A stretch of 64,000 nt of DNA from Sorex araneus. Lineage: Eukaryota > Chordata > Mammalia > Eulipotyphla > Soricidae. The notes beneath the pieces are model-generated. The model ran no database searches. It saw nothing but the letters and a program-made list of their open reading frames with translations, and was not told the DNA's origin. The DNA lies in assembly GCF_027595985.1 (NCBI RefSeq), contig NC_073303.1, forward strand, positions 331,308,179-331,372,178. Direction: 5' to 3'. Every line of letters starts with the position of its first letter. The first letter of the stretch is position 1. Below, piece after piece: positions 42,884 to 55,383 of the stretch. The translations under genes and the position numbers were made by a program.

Positions 42884-45800
42884 CTATATTCCACAGATGA
42901 GTGCAATCTTTCTATGCCTGTCTCTCTCTTTCTGGCTCATTTCATTTAGCATGATACTTTCCATGCCGATCCACTTATATGCAAAATTCATGACCTCCTT
43001 TGTTCTAACAGCTGCATAGTATTCCATTGTATAGATGTACCAAAGTTTCTTCAACCAGTCATCTGTTCTAGGGCACTCGGGTTTTTTCCAGATTCTGGCT
43101 ATTGTAAACAGTGCTGCGATGAATATATAAGTGCAGATCATTTCTACTATGCTTTTTTGCTTCTCTGGGATATATTCCCAGCAGTGGTATTGCTGGGTCA
43201 AATGGGAGCTTAATTTCTAATTTTTTGAGAGTCGTCCATATTGTTTTCCAGAAGGGCTGAACCAGTCGGCATTCCCAACAGCAGTGTAGAAGGGTCCCTT
43301 TCTCCCCACATCCTCTCCAACAGCGGTTGCTTTTGTTCTTTTGGATGTGTGCTAGTCTCTGTGGTGTGAGGTGGTTTCTCATGGTTGTTTTAATCTGCAT
43401 CTCCCTGATGATTAGTGATGTAGAGCACTTTTTCATATGCCTTTTGGCCATTCGTATCTCTTCCTTGGGAAAGTTTCTGTTCATTTCTTCGGCCCATTTT
43501 CTGATGGGGTTGGATGTTTTCTTCTTTTTAGAGTTCAACCAGTGCTTTATATACCATTGATATCAACCCCTTATCTGACGGGTATTGTGTAAATATCCTT
43601 TCCCATTCTGTAGATAGTCTTTGTATTCTGGTCACTGTATCTTTTGCGGTACAGAAGCTTTTTAGTTTAATGTAGTCCCATTTGTTGATCTCTGTTTCCA
43701 CTTGGTTGGCCAGTTGCATGTCATCTTTGAGGATACATTTATCTTCAATATCGTGGAGGGTTTTGCCGACCTTGTCTTTGATGTACCTTATGGTTTGTGG
43801 TCTGATGTTGAGGTCTTTAATCCATTTTGATCTGACTTTTGTGCATGGTGTCAGGTCAAGGTCTAAGCCCATTCTTTTGCATGTGGTTGTCCAGTTGTGC
43901 CAGCACCATTTGTTAAAGAGGCTTTCCTTGCTCCACTTCACATCTCTTGCTCCCTTATCAAAGATTAGATGATCATTCATTTGAGGTTGTGTGTAGGGAT
44001 ATTCCACCCTGTTCCATTGGTCTGCGGGTCTGCCTTTGTTCCAGTGCCATGCTGTTTTAATTGTTACCGCTTTGTAGTAAAGTTTGAGGTTGGGGAGGGT
44101 GATGCCTCCCATCGTCTTTTTCCCAAGAAGTGTTTTATCTATCCATGGACGTTTGTTGTTCCATATGAATTTTAAGATTGCTTGATCCGTTTGTTTGAAG
44201 AATGTCATGGGTATACTTATAGGGATCGCGTTGAATCTGTATTATGCTTTGGGGAGTATTGCCATTTTGACAATATTGATTCTCCCTACCCATGAGCAAG
44301 GTATATGTTTCCATTTCCTCATGTCCTCTTTTATTTCATGGAGTAGCGTTTTATAGTTTTCTTTGTAGAGGTCTTTTACTTCTTTGGTTAAGCTGATTCC
44401 GAGGTACTTGATTTTCTGGGGTACGATTGTGAATGGGATTGCTTTTTTTATATCCCTTTCCTCTGCCTCATTGTTTGTGTATAGGAAGGCCATGGATATT
44501 TGGGTATTGATTTTGTAGCCTGCAACTTTACTGTATAATAAGTTTATTGTTTCTAAGAGTTTCTTAGTAGAGGCTTTGGGCTTCTCTAGATATAGTATCA
44601 TATCATCTGCAAATAGTGAGAGTTTGATTTCTTCCTTCCCTATCTGGATGTCCTTAATCTCTTTTTCTTCTCTAACAGCTATCGCAAGTACTTCCAGTAC
44701 TATATTGAAGAGAAGTGGTGAGAATGGGCATCCTTGTCTTGTACCTGATCTTAGAGGAAAGGCCCTTAGTTTTTCTCCATTGTGGATAATGCTTGCCGTA
44801 GGCTTGTGGTAGATGGCTTCGACTATCTTGAAGAAAGTTCCTCCAAACCCCATTTTGGCGAGGTTTTTCATCATGAAATGATGTTGGATCTTTTCAAATG
44901 CTTTCTCTGCATCTATTGATATGATCATATGGTTTTTATCTTTACTTTTGTTGATATTATGGATTATGTTGATTGATTTCTGAATGTTAAATGCATTCCC
45001 GGGATGAATCCCACTTGGTCATGGTGTATGATCTTCTTGATGAGTTGTTGGATCCTATTTGCTAGTATTTTGTTGAGGATCTTTGCATTGGTGTTCATCA
45101 GGGATATTGGTCTATAATTTTCTTTCTTAGTGGTGTCTTTGTTTGCTTTTGGTATTAGGGAGATGTGTGCTTCATAGAAACTGTTTGGGAGAGTTCCTGT
45201 TTTTTCAATTTCCTGGAAAAGCTTGAGGAAAACTGGCAACAGGTCTTCTTTGAATGTGGAAGAATTTGCCAGTGAATCCATCTGGGGCTGGGGTTTTGTT
45301 TTTGGGGAGATTTTTGATTACAGTTTCAATTTCCTTAACATTAATGGGTCTATTCAGGTATTCCAAGTCTTCTTTGTTCAGTCTTGGGAGATTGTAGGAA
45401 TCAAGGAATTCATCCATTTCTTTTAAGTTCTCTTGTTTTGTGGCATATAGACCTTCAGAGTAGTCTCTAATGATCTTTTGAATCTCACTGGTTTCTTTCA
45501 TGATGTCCCCCTTTTCATTTCTGATTGGATTTATTAGGGTTCTCTCTCTCTCTTTCTTTGTGAGTCTTGCTAGCTGTTTTTCAATCTTATTTATTTTCTC
45601 GATGAACCAGCTCTTTGTTTCATTGATCGTTCCGATTGTTTTTTTTTTTGTTTCAATGTCATTAATTTCTGCTTTAATTTTTATTATTTCTTTCCTTCGG
45701 TCTGGTTTGGGTTCTTTTTTCTGGTCCTTTTCTAAAGTCTTGAGCCATAAAGTCAAGTTCTCTATGTGGGCCCTTTCTTCCTTCCTGAGGAATGCTTGGA

Positions 45801-46681
45801 GAGCTATAAATTTTCCCCTTAACATGGCTTTAGCTGCGTCCCATATGTTTTGGTAGCTCGTGTCCTCATTTTTATTTGTTTCTAAGTATTTTTTGATTTC
45901 TTCTTTGATTTCCTTCCTCACCCACTCATTGTTCAACATTAAGTTGTTTAATTTCTAGGTGTTTGATTTGGTTCTCCGTGTTGGTGTGTGGTTAGCTTCT
46001 ATCTTCAGCGCTTTGTGGTCTGATAAGATGGTTGATACAATTTCTATTTTTCCGATTCTATTGAGGCATGTTCTCGGGCCCAGTACATGTCTATTTTGAA
46101 AAATATTCCATGTGCACTGGAAAAGAATGTGTATTCTTTCTTTTGGGGGTGTAAAGCCCTATATAGGTATATTAGGCCTCTCTCTTCCAGTTCTTCTTTC
46201 AGAGTCAGTGTTTTCTTGCTGAGTTTCGTTCTTGTTGATCTATCCAGAGGTGATAAAGGGGTATTGAAGTCTCCGACTACTTTTGTGCTGTTAGTGATTT
46301 TCTCTTTGAAGTCTGTTAGGAGTTGTTTTAAGTACTTTGCCGGTCATTCACTGGGTGCGTATACGTTTAAGAGTGTGATTTCCTCCTGTTGTATATATCC
46401 CTTGATGAATAGAAAGTGACCTTCGCTGTCCCTTCTAATCTTTTTCAACCTGAAATCTATGTTGTCGGATACTAGGATGGCCACTCCAGCTTTTTTAAGG
46501 GAGTTGTTTGCTTGCAGGATTGTTTTCCATCCTTCGACTTTGAGTCTGTGTTTACTCTGTTTGTTCAGGTGTGTTTCTTGCAGGCAGCACAAAGTTGGGT
46601 TTAATTTCCGGATCCATTTTGCCACTCTGTGTTTAGGCCATTGACACTGAGAGAGATTATTGTGATGGGGTTTTGTGTCAT
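42884..46681 (-). pseudogene. L1 ORF2 (endonuclease and reverse transcriptase), broken
   Basis: Expected length is about 1,265 codons, close to normal L1 ORF2. The start is 46,681-46,679 (MTQNPITIISLSVNGLN). Endonuclease: PTLCCLQETHL (after a frameshift near 46,625) and ITLLNVYAPSE. Then 45,939-45,205 carries the linker, including [18 protein letters not shown]. The reverse transcriptase in 45,281-44,242 has [21 protein letters not shown] and [11 protein letters not shown], so the catalytic aspartates are kept. The C-terminal part lies in 44,208-42,884 ([32 protein letters not shown]). Frames are interrupted around 46,340, 46,000, 45,230, 44,950, 44,225 and 43,530. The product would copy L1 RNA at nicked DNA; this copy cannot make it. 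Confidence 0.9.
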
Positions 46682-46693
46682 CTTTCTCTGGGG

Positions 46694-47659
46694 TTAGTTG
46701 TTCTTATGCAGTAGCCCCTTTAGACCTTCTTTTAAGTTTGGTTTTGAGTCTATGAAGTTCCTGAGCTGTTGTTTGTCCGAGAAATAGTGTATGGTTCCTT
46801 CGAGTTTGAGTGAGAGTTTAGCCAGATAAAGTATTCTTGGTGAGGCGTTCATTTCGTTGAGTTTTTTCACTATGTCCCACCATTGTCTTCGGGCCTGGAG
46901 GGTTTCCTCTGACAGGTCTGCTGTAAATCTGAGGGGTGCTCCTTTGTATGTTATTTCCTTCTTTGACCTTGCTGCTTGTAGAATTGTGTCTCTATCCATA
47001 GCATCCACCATTCTGACTATGATATGCCTCGGAGTCTTTTTATTTGGGTCTCTTTTTGCTGGCACTCTTCGGACTCCTTGTATCTGGATGCCTGCCTTCT
47101 CCAGCTCTGGGAATTTCTTAGTAATGATGTCTTTGACTGTGTTTTTTTTATTGGGATTACTTCCCTGTGCTTCTGTTACTCCAATGATTCTTATGTTGTT
47201 CCTCTTGAGGTCATCCCCAAGAGGATTCGCTGATTCGCTCTATAGCCATTTTGAGGTCTTTCGCCATTATTTGTTGTTGTCTGTAAGCTTTCTGCAGCTC
47301 ATCCTCAAGGTCGCTGATTCTGTCTTCAGCTGTAGTCATTCTACTGTTGAGGGCATCTACTGCGATTTTTAATTCATCTTTTGATTTCTTTATTTGTGTG
47401 ACTTCCATTCGTAGGTTTGAAATTTCTGCTCTCATTTCTTCCTGCATTTTTTGGTAGATCGTTCCATTGATTCATTCATCTCCTCCCTTAATTTATTGGA
47501 TGTCTGTTCCATGGTTGCTTGGAATAGGTAGACTCTCCTCCAGATTTCCTCTCTGAATTCTTTATCCAAGAGGTCGTAGATGTGGGTAGCCCCTTTTGAG
47601 GTTTCTGGTATCTTTTCTTCTCCCTCTCTTTGTGGAGGGGATTTTCACTGCTTCTTCAT
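46694..47659 (-). pseudogene. L1 ORF1 (RNA-binding protein), broken
   Basis: About 322 codons expected from the ATG at 47,659-47,657. A TGA at codon 5 and frameshifts near 47,450 and 47,215 disrupt it. The middle part (47,447-47,211) is a heptad-rich coiled coil (VDALNSRMTTAEDRISDLED), which in the family drives trimerisation. The C-terminal part (47,065-46,694) is the RNA-binding and C-terminal domain, with PRHIIVRMVDAMDRD and ASPRILYLAKLSLKLEG. ORF2 begins 12 bp after its stop, as in other L1 elements. Confidence 0.88.
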
Positions 47660-48180
47660 ATTGTTATGGAAGTATAGAATTGGAACTTTGTAGTTGTTTA
47701 TTCCTACTCCCTCTTGCTGAGGGAAGGAGGGGCTCTGGTTGTGCTATTGCTGATGGCAGCTTTGCTCCTATTCTAGAGTTCTTCTTTATACTCAGGCGTT
47801 TCTTCCTGATTGATGTGGGGGATTTAATGAAGACTTAAGGCTAAGTTCTCTTTAGAAAGGTTTTGCTAAGCTTCTCTTATTCACTGATATTTTTTCTAAA
47901 GTTGAAATAAGCTAATGGGCTATTTCGCATGTGATTGAGATGGGCTAAAGCGATTTTCAAAGCAAAAAGACTATACCTAATGTGCTAAGGTAGAAAATAA
48001 TAACTGTGGGTGCTAACACCCCGGCAGGAGGCCACGCCCCTTTTGGACAACGCCCCCAGAGATACAGACCACGCCCCAGTTTCTTCCTTGGGGGGGGTGT
48101 CGGGACGCAGGGCGGGGCAGCGGCTAAAGGTCTGATATCCGGGCGGCTGCGTAGGAAGGGGGGTCGGGGGAGGGGGCACC
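47660..48180 (-). promoter_or_regulatory. L1 5' UTR (internal promoter region)
   Basis: The distal 190 bp are strongly GC-rich (gaggccacgccccttttgga, cgggacgcagggcggggcag) against AT-rich surroundings. In L1 families this region carries the internal promoter; here that function is inferred from position and composition only. The inner part is less GC-rich. Confidence 0.7.
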
Positions 48181-48193
48181 TGTGCTAGTTTTA

Positions 48194-50365
48194 GTCTTTA
48201 TTGCCTTGTTCCATTGCTAACTTCACTTAAAGAAAGTATAAAATCTTTCTCATCATCTGGTGAGTACTGAGACAGGGAAACATTCAGTATAAATGTAGTT
48301 GACAACTGATATAAATGGGGAAAGAATCAGAACACTTTGCTTCTCTTAGAAAAATATTTCTTTGTTCAGACACTGCAAAGCTTACCAACTACAATATTCC
48401 TTGTTTCCCTTAAGCAAACATCTTTGTGCTTATACGGGGAAATAGTAACTTCTGTATCCTGTCCTTCAACATGTTTACATCAATTCCGCTTTCCTTCTCT
48501 GATCAGTTCCCATCTTTGATCAGATTTTTCTTGAAAACTTTCATGCAAAATCTGGAAGTCCCTGTTGTAAGTACCAATAGAGTTAATGAGCAATAAGTGC
48601 TGAGCAACAAAGGGTAAAAAATATTTACATTATAAAAAAATCACACCCACTTTGGCCAAGTCATTTTATAATTGTCATAGCAACCCTCAGATGCAATGTT
48701 TAGAATCTGGTGGTGCTCCAGAAAATCTTCACCACCCCCTCACGTCTCTGAAATTCTATGCGTAGTTTTCTTCTTATTAATTTACCTTGTTTCTATATCA
48801 CTATTACCTATAAATTTGTGTAGAAGTGGCAATATTCTTTCTATTATATGTCCTGACTCTGATTCTTTGAATATGCACTCTTACTTTTAATAAGAAGTAA
48901 TAACTATTACTTAAAAGCAATACAGGAAGCTACTCTCTATGTTTTGTTATGTCTGTAGTCCGATTCAAAGTGGATACTTTGCTTCAATAAAGTATTGTCT
49001 ATATATAATTTCTGACTCATTCTTGGATTCTTTCTTGCAAAGTAGTCAAGAACCTGGGCCCTCAGGGCAGGGCTAACAGCTATAGCCCTGATAAAACTTT
49101 TCTTACAACAAAATGACCTTAGAAAATATAAAATCATTATTTTTCACTCTTAGGAGATATTACATGAAGATTATAAATGTGATACAAAAATTTTTACTTC
49201 TTGAATTTCTCTAGCCAGCCCACCAATTTAATAGATATCAGACAAATATCAAGACTAAAACAAACTTAGTTAAATATATTCAGGAAGTCCATTAACATAT
49301 ACATGATTTTTTTAACTGGAAAATTCCAAGATATACAGAGGCTATTATGTCACTCTAACTTAACATAAAGCTGAACCTCTACTTCCTCTTTTAGAAGTTT
49401 GCTCTAAAACCTTGCTATCTATCCCAGCTTACAGTTTATAAATTGTATTCTTACCTATAAAAAATTCTATTTCACTGCTTGTATGATTTTTGACAAATAT
49501 TTTTATAGAGTAGACATAAAATTAATTTTATAAATGTGCACACTTTTTGGCTTATGGAAGCACTTTACAAGATACAAATCTCTTAAATTAATCTTATACA
49601 TATACCTAATTAAAGCGAACATATGCAGCAAGTGAACACATGGATTCAGAAACGAAAGATGATCTTCAAACATGAGAAGAGAAAAGAGCCCCAAAGGCAG
49701 CCAATTAACTGAGACCGATATTACATCAGGAACTAAGAAAAGGGGCAAAAGTCTGGGGACATAAAGGGCAAACCATTTATAGGAAAGAGAGAAGACTTTT
49801 AGAAAACAAGGTTTCACTTTCTTAGGAATTTATTCCGCAATAAATTTCTTAGGAAATGAAGGTACCTCTCATAATAGCTTCTTCTTGACATTGTAGGAGA
49901 AACACCCCTTTTCCCCATAAGTATTGATGTTTCTTTAAAAAGGGTAACAAATTAAGAGGATTTTAGAATTTTTCCTATATCTGTTGTTGACGTTTTTAAA
50001 TAGCCAATGTGACATAATCCTTTTTACAAATAAACAAGTTTTGGTGCTGTGTATTCTGCTCTTCTTTCATGTACAAACTTATCTGATGTAAATAAAAACA
50101 AAACAAGATAAATGGAAAGGGGAAAGACAGCCTGCTAATGAATACTTACCATGGGATTGGTATTACAATTGCCCTGATCTGAACCAATTACTTTGAATGT
50201 TTCTAATGGTTCCTGGAACCACGAAAAACTGCCTCCTGGGCCTTGGCAATATGCGAGGGCAAAGAAGAAAGTTCCTGAATCCCTTTGCTCTTAGGTTGGT
50301 CAAGTAAACAAATCAGCATCAATACATTAGCAATACATTAAGGGGGGACCCCAAATACGTACTAA
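48194..50365. other. AT-rich single-copy stretch
   Basis: No recognisable repeat, exon or RNA gene on either strand. Confidence 0.5.
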
Positions 50366-50366
50366 T

Positions 50367-50445
50367 ATATGTATGTATGTATGTATGTATGTATCTATCT
50401 ATCTATCTATCTATCTACCTATCTATCATCTATCTATCCATCTAT
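50367..50445. repeat. (GTAT)n-(CTAT)n compound microsatellite
   Basis: Six or more gtat units followed by an imperfect run of ctat units with atcc and acct variants. Confidence 0.95.
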
Positions 50446-50719
50446 ATGAGTATTTATTGCACTGTAGCACTGTCGTCCCAGTCCCGATGTTCATCGATTT
50501 GCTTGAGTAGGCACCAGTAACGTCTCCATTGTGAGACTTGTTACTGTTTTTGGCATATTGAATATGCCATGGGTAGCTTGTCAGGCTCTGCTGTGCAGGT
50601 GGGATAATCTTGGTAGCTTGCTGGCCTCTCTGAGAGGGACGGAGGAATCGAATCCAGGTCAGCCCCGTGCAAGGCAAATGCTTTACCTGCTGTGCTATCG
50701 TTCCAGTCCATGAGTATTT
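50446..50719 (-). mobile_element. RTE-tailed tRNA SINE with 10-bp target duplication
   Basis: Bracketed by atgagtattt (50,446-50,455 and 50,710-50,719). Complete module order on the minus strand. It lies directly beside the tetranucleotide microsatellite. The tail is made of agtgctacag units. Confidence 0.9.
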
Positions 50720-51095
50720 TCATGATTATAAATTCTAAAGTAAATGGAATAAACTGAGTTTATAATCTAAACTAAGGAATGTGAAAGGGGAGTGTGGCCT
50801 CAAGAATAGAGAGGGTTTCTTGTATGATGAGAAAATGATCACCTCATATAATAAAGCATTTCATTGGTGTTTGCCCTACCTTAAGTTAGATTTCTTTGAT
50901 TTAAAGCATTTTCCTGAACTTAGCTCTTCAAATTTCTTCCTGGCAGCGGAGTTTCATACTCTTTTGACTTTTAATAAGCTTTCTGTTTCTAATAATAAAA
51001 CACAAATAAATAAGTGTATTCCTAGAGATGATCTTAAATCTGGATAATCCATCCTCTTTGAGGTAACGGTAATAGTTTCTCTCAAGATCTGCAGG
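50720..51095. other. Single-copy stretch
   Basis: Nothing recognised. Confidence 0.5.
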
Positions 51096-51097
51096 GC

Positions 51098-51292
51098 TTG
51101 GGGCCAAAGCTGTAATACAGCAGGTAGACCATTTATCTTGCACACAGATGACCCGGGTTCAATCCCTGGCATCTCATTCAGTCCTCCGAGCACCACCAGG
51201 AGTAATTTCTGAGTGCAGAGCCATAAGTAACTCCTGAGCGCTGCTGGTATGGCCCAAAACACTCACACACAAAAAAGAAATGAAAAAAATTG
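51098..51292 (+). mobile_element. A-tailed tRNA SINE
   Basis: Head cttggggccaaagctgtaat, box B gggttcaatccc, body gtcctccgagcaccaccagg, end ggtatggcccaaaacac and an A-rich tail. Confidence 0.85.
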
Positions 51293-51299
51293 AAAAAAA

Positions 51300-51735
51300 A
51301 AGTTATGCTATACTCATCCTCATCTTAGATTCATATGCCCAAGTGACATCTATGGCAAAAGACTGCTCTCTACATCCTGGTGTAAATAAAAGCAAAATAT
51401 AAAACTGGTACCAAGCAGACACCTTATCTGGATATTTGTAAAGGGATGGGAGCAGGCAAATCCACAGAAACAATACTCAGGAATATTTGCCATATGCTAG
51501 ACTGAACATTCATTTCTCCTTGATGGACCATCTCTCATCCCTGTTCATTTGCTGCATGTGTCTGTTTTGATAAATCAAGCGTACATAAAACCTTAGTTTA
51601 AAAGATTTACATCTCCTAAGGTAATTTCACAATATAATCAGAAGGTATGCAAATCAATTTATGTCAGCTTTAGGAAAAAATTATCTAAAATCATAGAAAC
51701 AACTAAATAACAAAAAATTGGAAGGGGATTTCAAG
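51300..51735. other. AT-rich single-copy stretch
   Basis: Nothing recognised. Confidence 0.5.
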
Positions 51736-51737
51736 GG

Positions 51738-51893
51738 CCCCATTTAGAAGTGCTCAGGGCCTTTCTCTGGCTCTGACTGTGCTTAGGAGTGACCCTGCAC
51801 CCTTTGGAGCCCCTATATGGTGCTGGGGATGGAACCGGAGTAAGCTGCATACAAGGAAAGCAACTTAAGCTCTGTACTATCTTCCCAGTTCCA
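51738..51893 (-). mobile_element. Old A-tailed tRNA SINE
   Basis: The run gggcctttctctggctctga, then cccctatatggtgctgggga and gctgcatacaaggaaagcaa give the reversed body and head. Confidence 0.7.
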
Positions 51894-51894
51894 T

Positions 51895-53365
51895 AAAATA
51901 ATATTTCTACTGGCAAGAAAACAATTTTTAAGTTGGAAGTGAGATGGATGGCACAGGATGTAGAGAAAGCTTCAGAGGGAAGGCATGGAGCTCTGACTTT
52001 ATGCAGTTAGGTTGATGGAACAGTCTACACACGGGTTTCCAGGAAATAACATGCATAATTGTGAGAAATAAAGATAGCCTGCACAGAAACATAATGCACA
52101 AACATAACATAATTAATTAATCACAATTATTTGCCCTTTCTTGCCCCATCTCTTCCCTTCAAAACTTAAAAAGAGTGTTTTGAGATTTATAATGCAAAAA
52201 CTTACTGGCTTGAGAATTATTGTCTGCAGAATATAACACCCTTTCTTTGAAAGGAGTGATGGTACTACACCCATGAAGTTTTCGTTGGGGTAAGGCTACC
52301 TTTATACTGACAAGGACTCTATAGCCCTGACTGGACAGTACTTGTCAGTGAAGACTGGGGGACATTCCTCTACAAACAGTTGGTACAGACACTCAGGTTA
52401 TTTGACTCTCAGAAAATAGAAATTTACTAAATAAAAATTTAATAGTAGTATTCTATTTCTCATGAAATAAAATCTGCTATAATAAAAACTTATTAGGAAA
52501 CAGAAATTTACTAAATAGAACCTTAATAGAAATTTTCTACTTCTCAGGAAATAGAAATTTACGACTTCTAAGCTAAAACTCCTTTTCCCAAAAGAAGTTT
52601 ATTGAGGGGAAGGACTTGTGAAGGGAGGGTCGGGGGAGTTAATGAATACTTATATTTGAACATAAAGGGGTCAGCACAGAACAGAGTGTCATGGCTACTT
52701 CAGAGAGGGGAATAGAGATAAAGATCTTAAGATCCCACAAGAGAAATGGAAGTGTTTCATTCAAATCCAGCAACCCTCTGTCCATTGCCAGGAGATGCTG
52801 CACTAGAATCCAAGAATTGCACATGGCCGATAGAGCTGCATCATTATACTGAGATCTTCTGTGGTGCAAGGCCCTACCGGCAGCCATGGCCAGTGAAGAT
52901 TAATGACACATATTCTAAAGGGCAGTGTTGCTTGTTACCTCCACCCCAGGAATATCATATAATGGTAAGGCGCTTAATACTGTGGAGGTGCCAAGGCTAG
53001 GAATTTTTCCCTGCCTGGTGTCAGTTGGAAGTTTGTAATCAGAATACCTATCAGTTTGTCCTGAAAGATGTATATAGGTTAGGAAATGTTCTGCATGCAG
53101 GCAAACTCTCTGAGAAATTTATAAGTTGGGCTTCCTGATGGAGTGGAGAACCAAGTCCGGATCTCATGCTAACTCATAGTCGCCATTATACTCATTACCA
53201 TACTAAAAACCACATACCCTGATGATGGTTTCTACCATTTTCTGTACATGTTATGTATGTTATAATGTTACTCAGTTATGCATACTCATCGTTTTCCCTC
53301 ATAAATACTCATAACTTACTGAAAAATTACCCAAATCTGTATGGCTGTTATATAATTTAATTCTA
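51895..53365. other. Single-copy stretch with a local duplication
   Basis: Contains a diverged tandem duplication of about 85 bp (about 52,412-52,498 and 52,499-52,572, sharing agaaatttactaaata and ttct.aggaaata). Open frames at 52,746-53,000 (+) and 52,639-52,887 (-) overlap and show no known family. Confidence 0.45.
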
Positions 53366-53370
53366 CTAGA

Positions 53371-53639
53371 TATAAAACTGGACTGGAGCGATAGCACTGT
53401 GGGTAGGGTGTTTGCCTTGCACATAGCCAACCCGGGATTGATTCCTCTGTCCCTCTCAGAGAGCCCGGCAAGCTACCAAGAGTATCTCGCCCGCATGGCA
53501 GAGCTTGGCAAACTCCCCGCAGCGTATTCGATATGCCAAAAACAGTAACAAGTCTCACAACGGAGACATTACTGGTGCCTGCTTGAGCAAATCAATGAAC
53601 AATGAGATGACAGTGCTACAGTTCTATAGGTATAAAACT
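53371..53639 (+). mobile_element. RTE-tailed tRNA SINE with 9-bp target duplication
   Basis: Bracketed by tataaaact (53,371-53,379 and 53,631-53,639). Head gactggagcgatagcactgt, box B cgggattgattcc, two gcaagctac-like blocks, RTE 5' module (gccaaaaacagtaac), 3' module and a short tail. Confidence 0.9.
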
Positions 53640-53824
53640 AGATCCCACTTCTATAAAGGCTGGGGATATGGCCTGTACAAGATATGACAATGAGATAGAT
53701 AATATTAGTCAAGGAAACTTATACAACCTCTACTTATAGGTAGTCTTTGTCAAGGATTCATTTTACAATCTCCACATTTCAATTTCATACAACCATCTCA
53801 GGTCCTTCTCACAACAAGAGTAGC

Positions 53825-53997
53825 AGGGCCTGAAAGACAGTACAGCAGGTAAAGTGGTAGCCTGATACATGGCTGACCTGGATTCAATCCCTGGCACTTC
53901 ATATGGTCCCCCAATCTTGTCAGGAGTAACACTGGAGTGCAAAGCCAAGAGTAAGCTGAGCACCACCAGTTGAACCCTTTCCCTCTAAAACTAAACA
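53825..53997 (+). mobile_element. Old A-tailed tRNA SINE
   Basis: The run gggcctgaaagacagtacag, box B equivalent ctggattcaatccctgg, body tcatatggtcccccaatc. Decayed tail. Confidence 0.75.
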
Positions 53998-55370
53998 TCC
54001 AATCCTTCTCTTCAAATCACCTTCTCTATTTATGTTAATGGCAAAAATAATTTCATTCACACGAAGATAGCAGAATCATCTTCAAAGCCTGTACTTTCTC
54101 TAACCTATATATCTTCATCTAGCTTATACTATATCTCCAATCCATTAAAAAATATTGAGTTCTGCACTTTCAAAAGGTATCTAGAATCCTCTAATTCTCA
54201 TTAATTACACTGTAAACTTCCTGCCCAAGTCAGTCTTCAATTACTCTAGTACTCTCTAAACTTCTCTCTGTTTCTCCCTAAAGCTCCTATTGTCTTTATT
54301 CAACAAGTCACCAGAACAATGATTCTCTTTCACTCAAATTTTGTCATTTCCATGCTCTGTAGCCTGAAATGAGGCCTCATTCTTCTTGTCCAAGTTCAGT
54401 GCAATGAAAAGTCCAGATATGCAAAGCAATAATTTTATAAGAAGCTCCTCAGTATTTCTGATCTTGTCTAATACTCCCCTTATTACTTCTTCTAATCTTG
54501 TCTTTGTGTAATCCTCAAATCTGCCAAATACTTTGCTGCATAAAAATCTCTAAGAGCTATCTCTTTTGCCTCTGATGTTTCTTCTACAAATAGTTATACC
54601 TCCTGCTTCTTACCTTCTTAGAGATTTCCTTCTTGTATCACTTGTAACCCTCAAATCATTTTTTATTCTAGTACTTTTCTTTTTAAAAATTCATGAGTTT
54701 GTAATATTATAGATAAATAATTTTTAAATAATCTATCTCCTGATTAAAAACTACAAGTTCTAAAAGGAATTTTATATTTTTTGTCATTTTAGGATTGTGG
54801 TTACAGCAGTCCCAGACATGTAATAGACACTCAATACTTATTTGTTGAATAAATGAGCAAGAATGGGATGCCAGAAATCAGGGATGAATAGAGTAATATC
54901 TTAAAAGAAGAATGAAAAATTAAGTGAAAAGGTAAGACTAGAAAACATCATTTTCTAAGAATAATTTTTAAAAGGCAACAATACTGGGACACTTTATGTG
55001 ATTGAGCAGGAGGTGAGTGGGAGCAATATCTGAAACCACAGAATGGGCCAGGGATAAGACAAGGCATTGACATCGTATTATGAGATCAAGGTGAGTCATG
55101 AAAGAAGTTCAAGAAGACAACTGAGCTAATTTCATTTTATTTGCAAAGGTCACTGACTAATGAATGGAAAATAGATTATATGAAAACAAGAATGGAAACA
55201 GAAAGATCAACTAGGGGACATTGCCTTGCTCCTGGAAGAGATGATGGTAATGTAGACTGACTGGTAGCAATGAAAATGGAGAGAAGTGGATGAATCAGAG
55301 AAGTATTTTAGAGTGGAACTGATGCCCAAAGGATCAGTGCTTTCACATTCTACTTTCTATCATGTTAAGA
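53998..55370. other. AT-rich stretch, mostly single copy
   Basis: Contains the MIR remnant at 54.8 kb; otherwise nothing recognised. Confidence 0.5.
54790..54870 (+). mobile_element. MIR remnant
   Basis: The run acatgtaatagacactcaat followed by acttatttgttgaataaatg fits the 3' part of the ancient mammalian MIR SINE (tagtaggcgctcaataaa... tgttgaatgaatga). Confidence 0.6.
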
Positions 55371-55383
55371 TATTCTTTTGAGT

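Larger units (their letters stand above)
42376..48193 (-). mobile_element. Apparently full-length L1 with target-site duplication
   Basis: Flanked by tgtgccagtttta (42,376-42,388) and tgtgctagtttta (48,181-48,193), 12 of 13 identical. The body, 42,389-48,180 (about 5.8 kb), contains from its 5' end a GC-rich 5' UTR (48,180-47,660), ORF1 (47,659-46,694), a 12-bp gap, ORF2 (46,681-42,884), a 3' UTR and a T-rich tail as seen on the plus strand. The length and the GC-rich start suggest an untruncated copy. Both ORFs are broken. Confidence 0.9.

Noticed and set aside
45500-45856. 118-codon plus-strand frame with membrane-like composition, and others at 46,087-46,419 and 46,857-47,372
   Set aside because: Antisense to L1 ORF1/ORF2; F/L/S-rich content reflects the A-rich L1 sense strand.
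50367-50445. CRISPR-like array of short repeats
   Set aside because: A plain tetranucleotide microsatellite without spacers.
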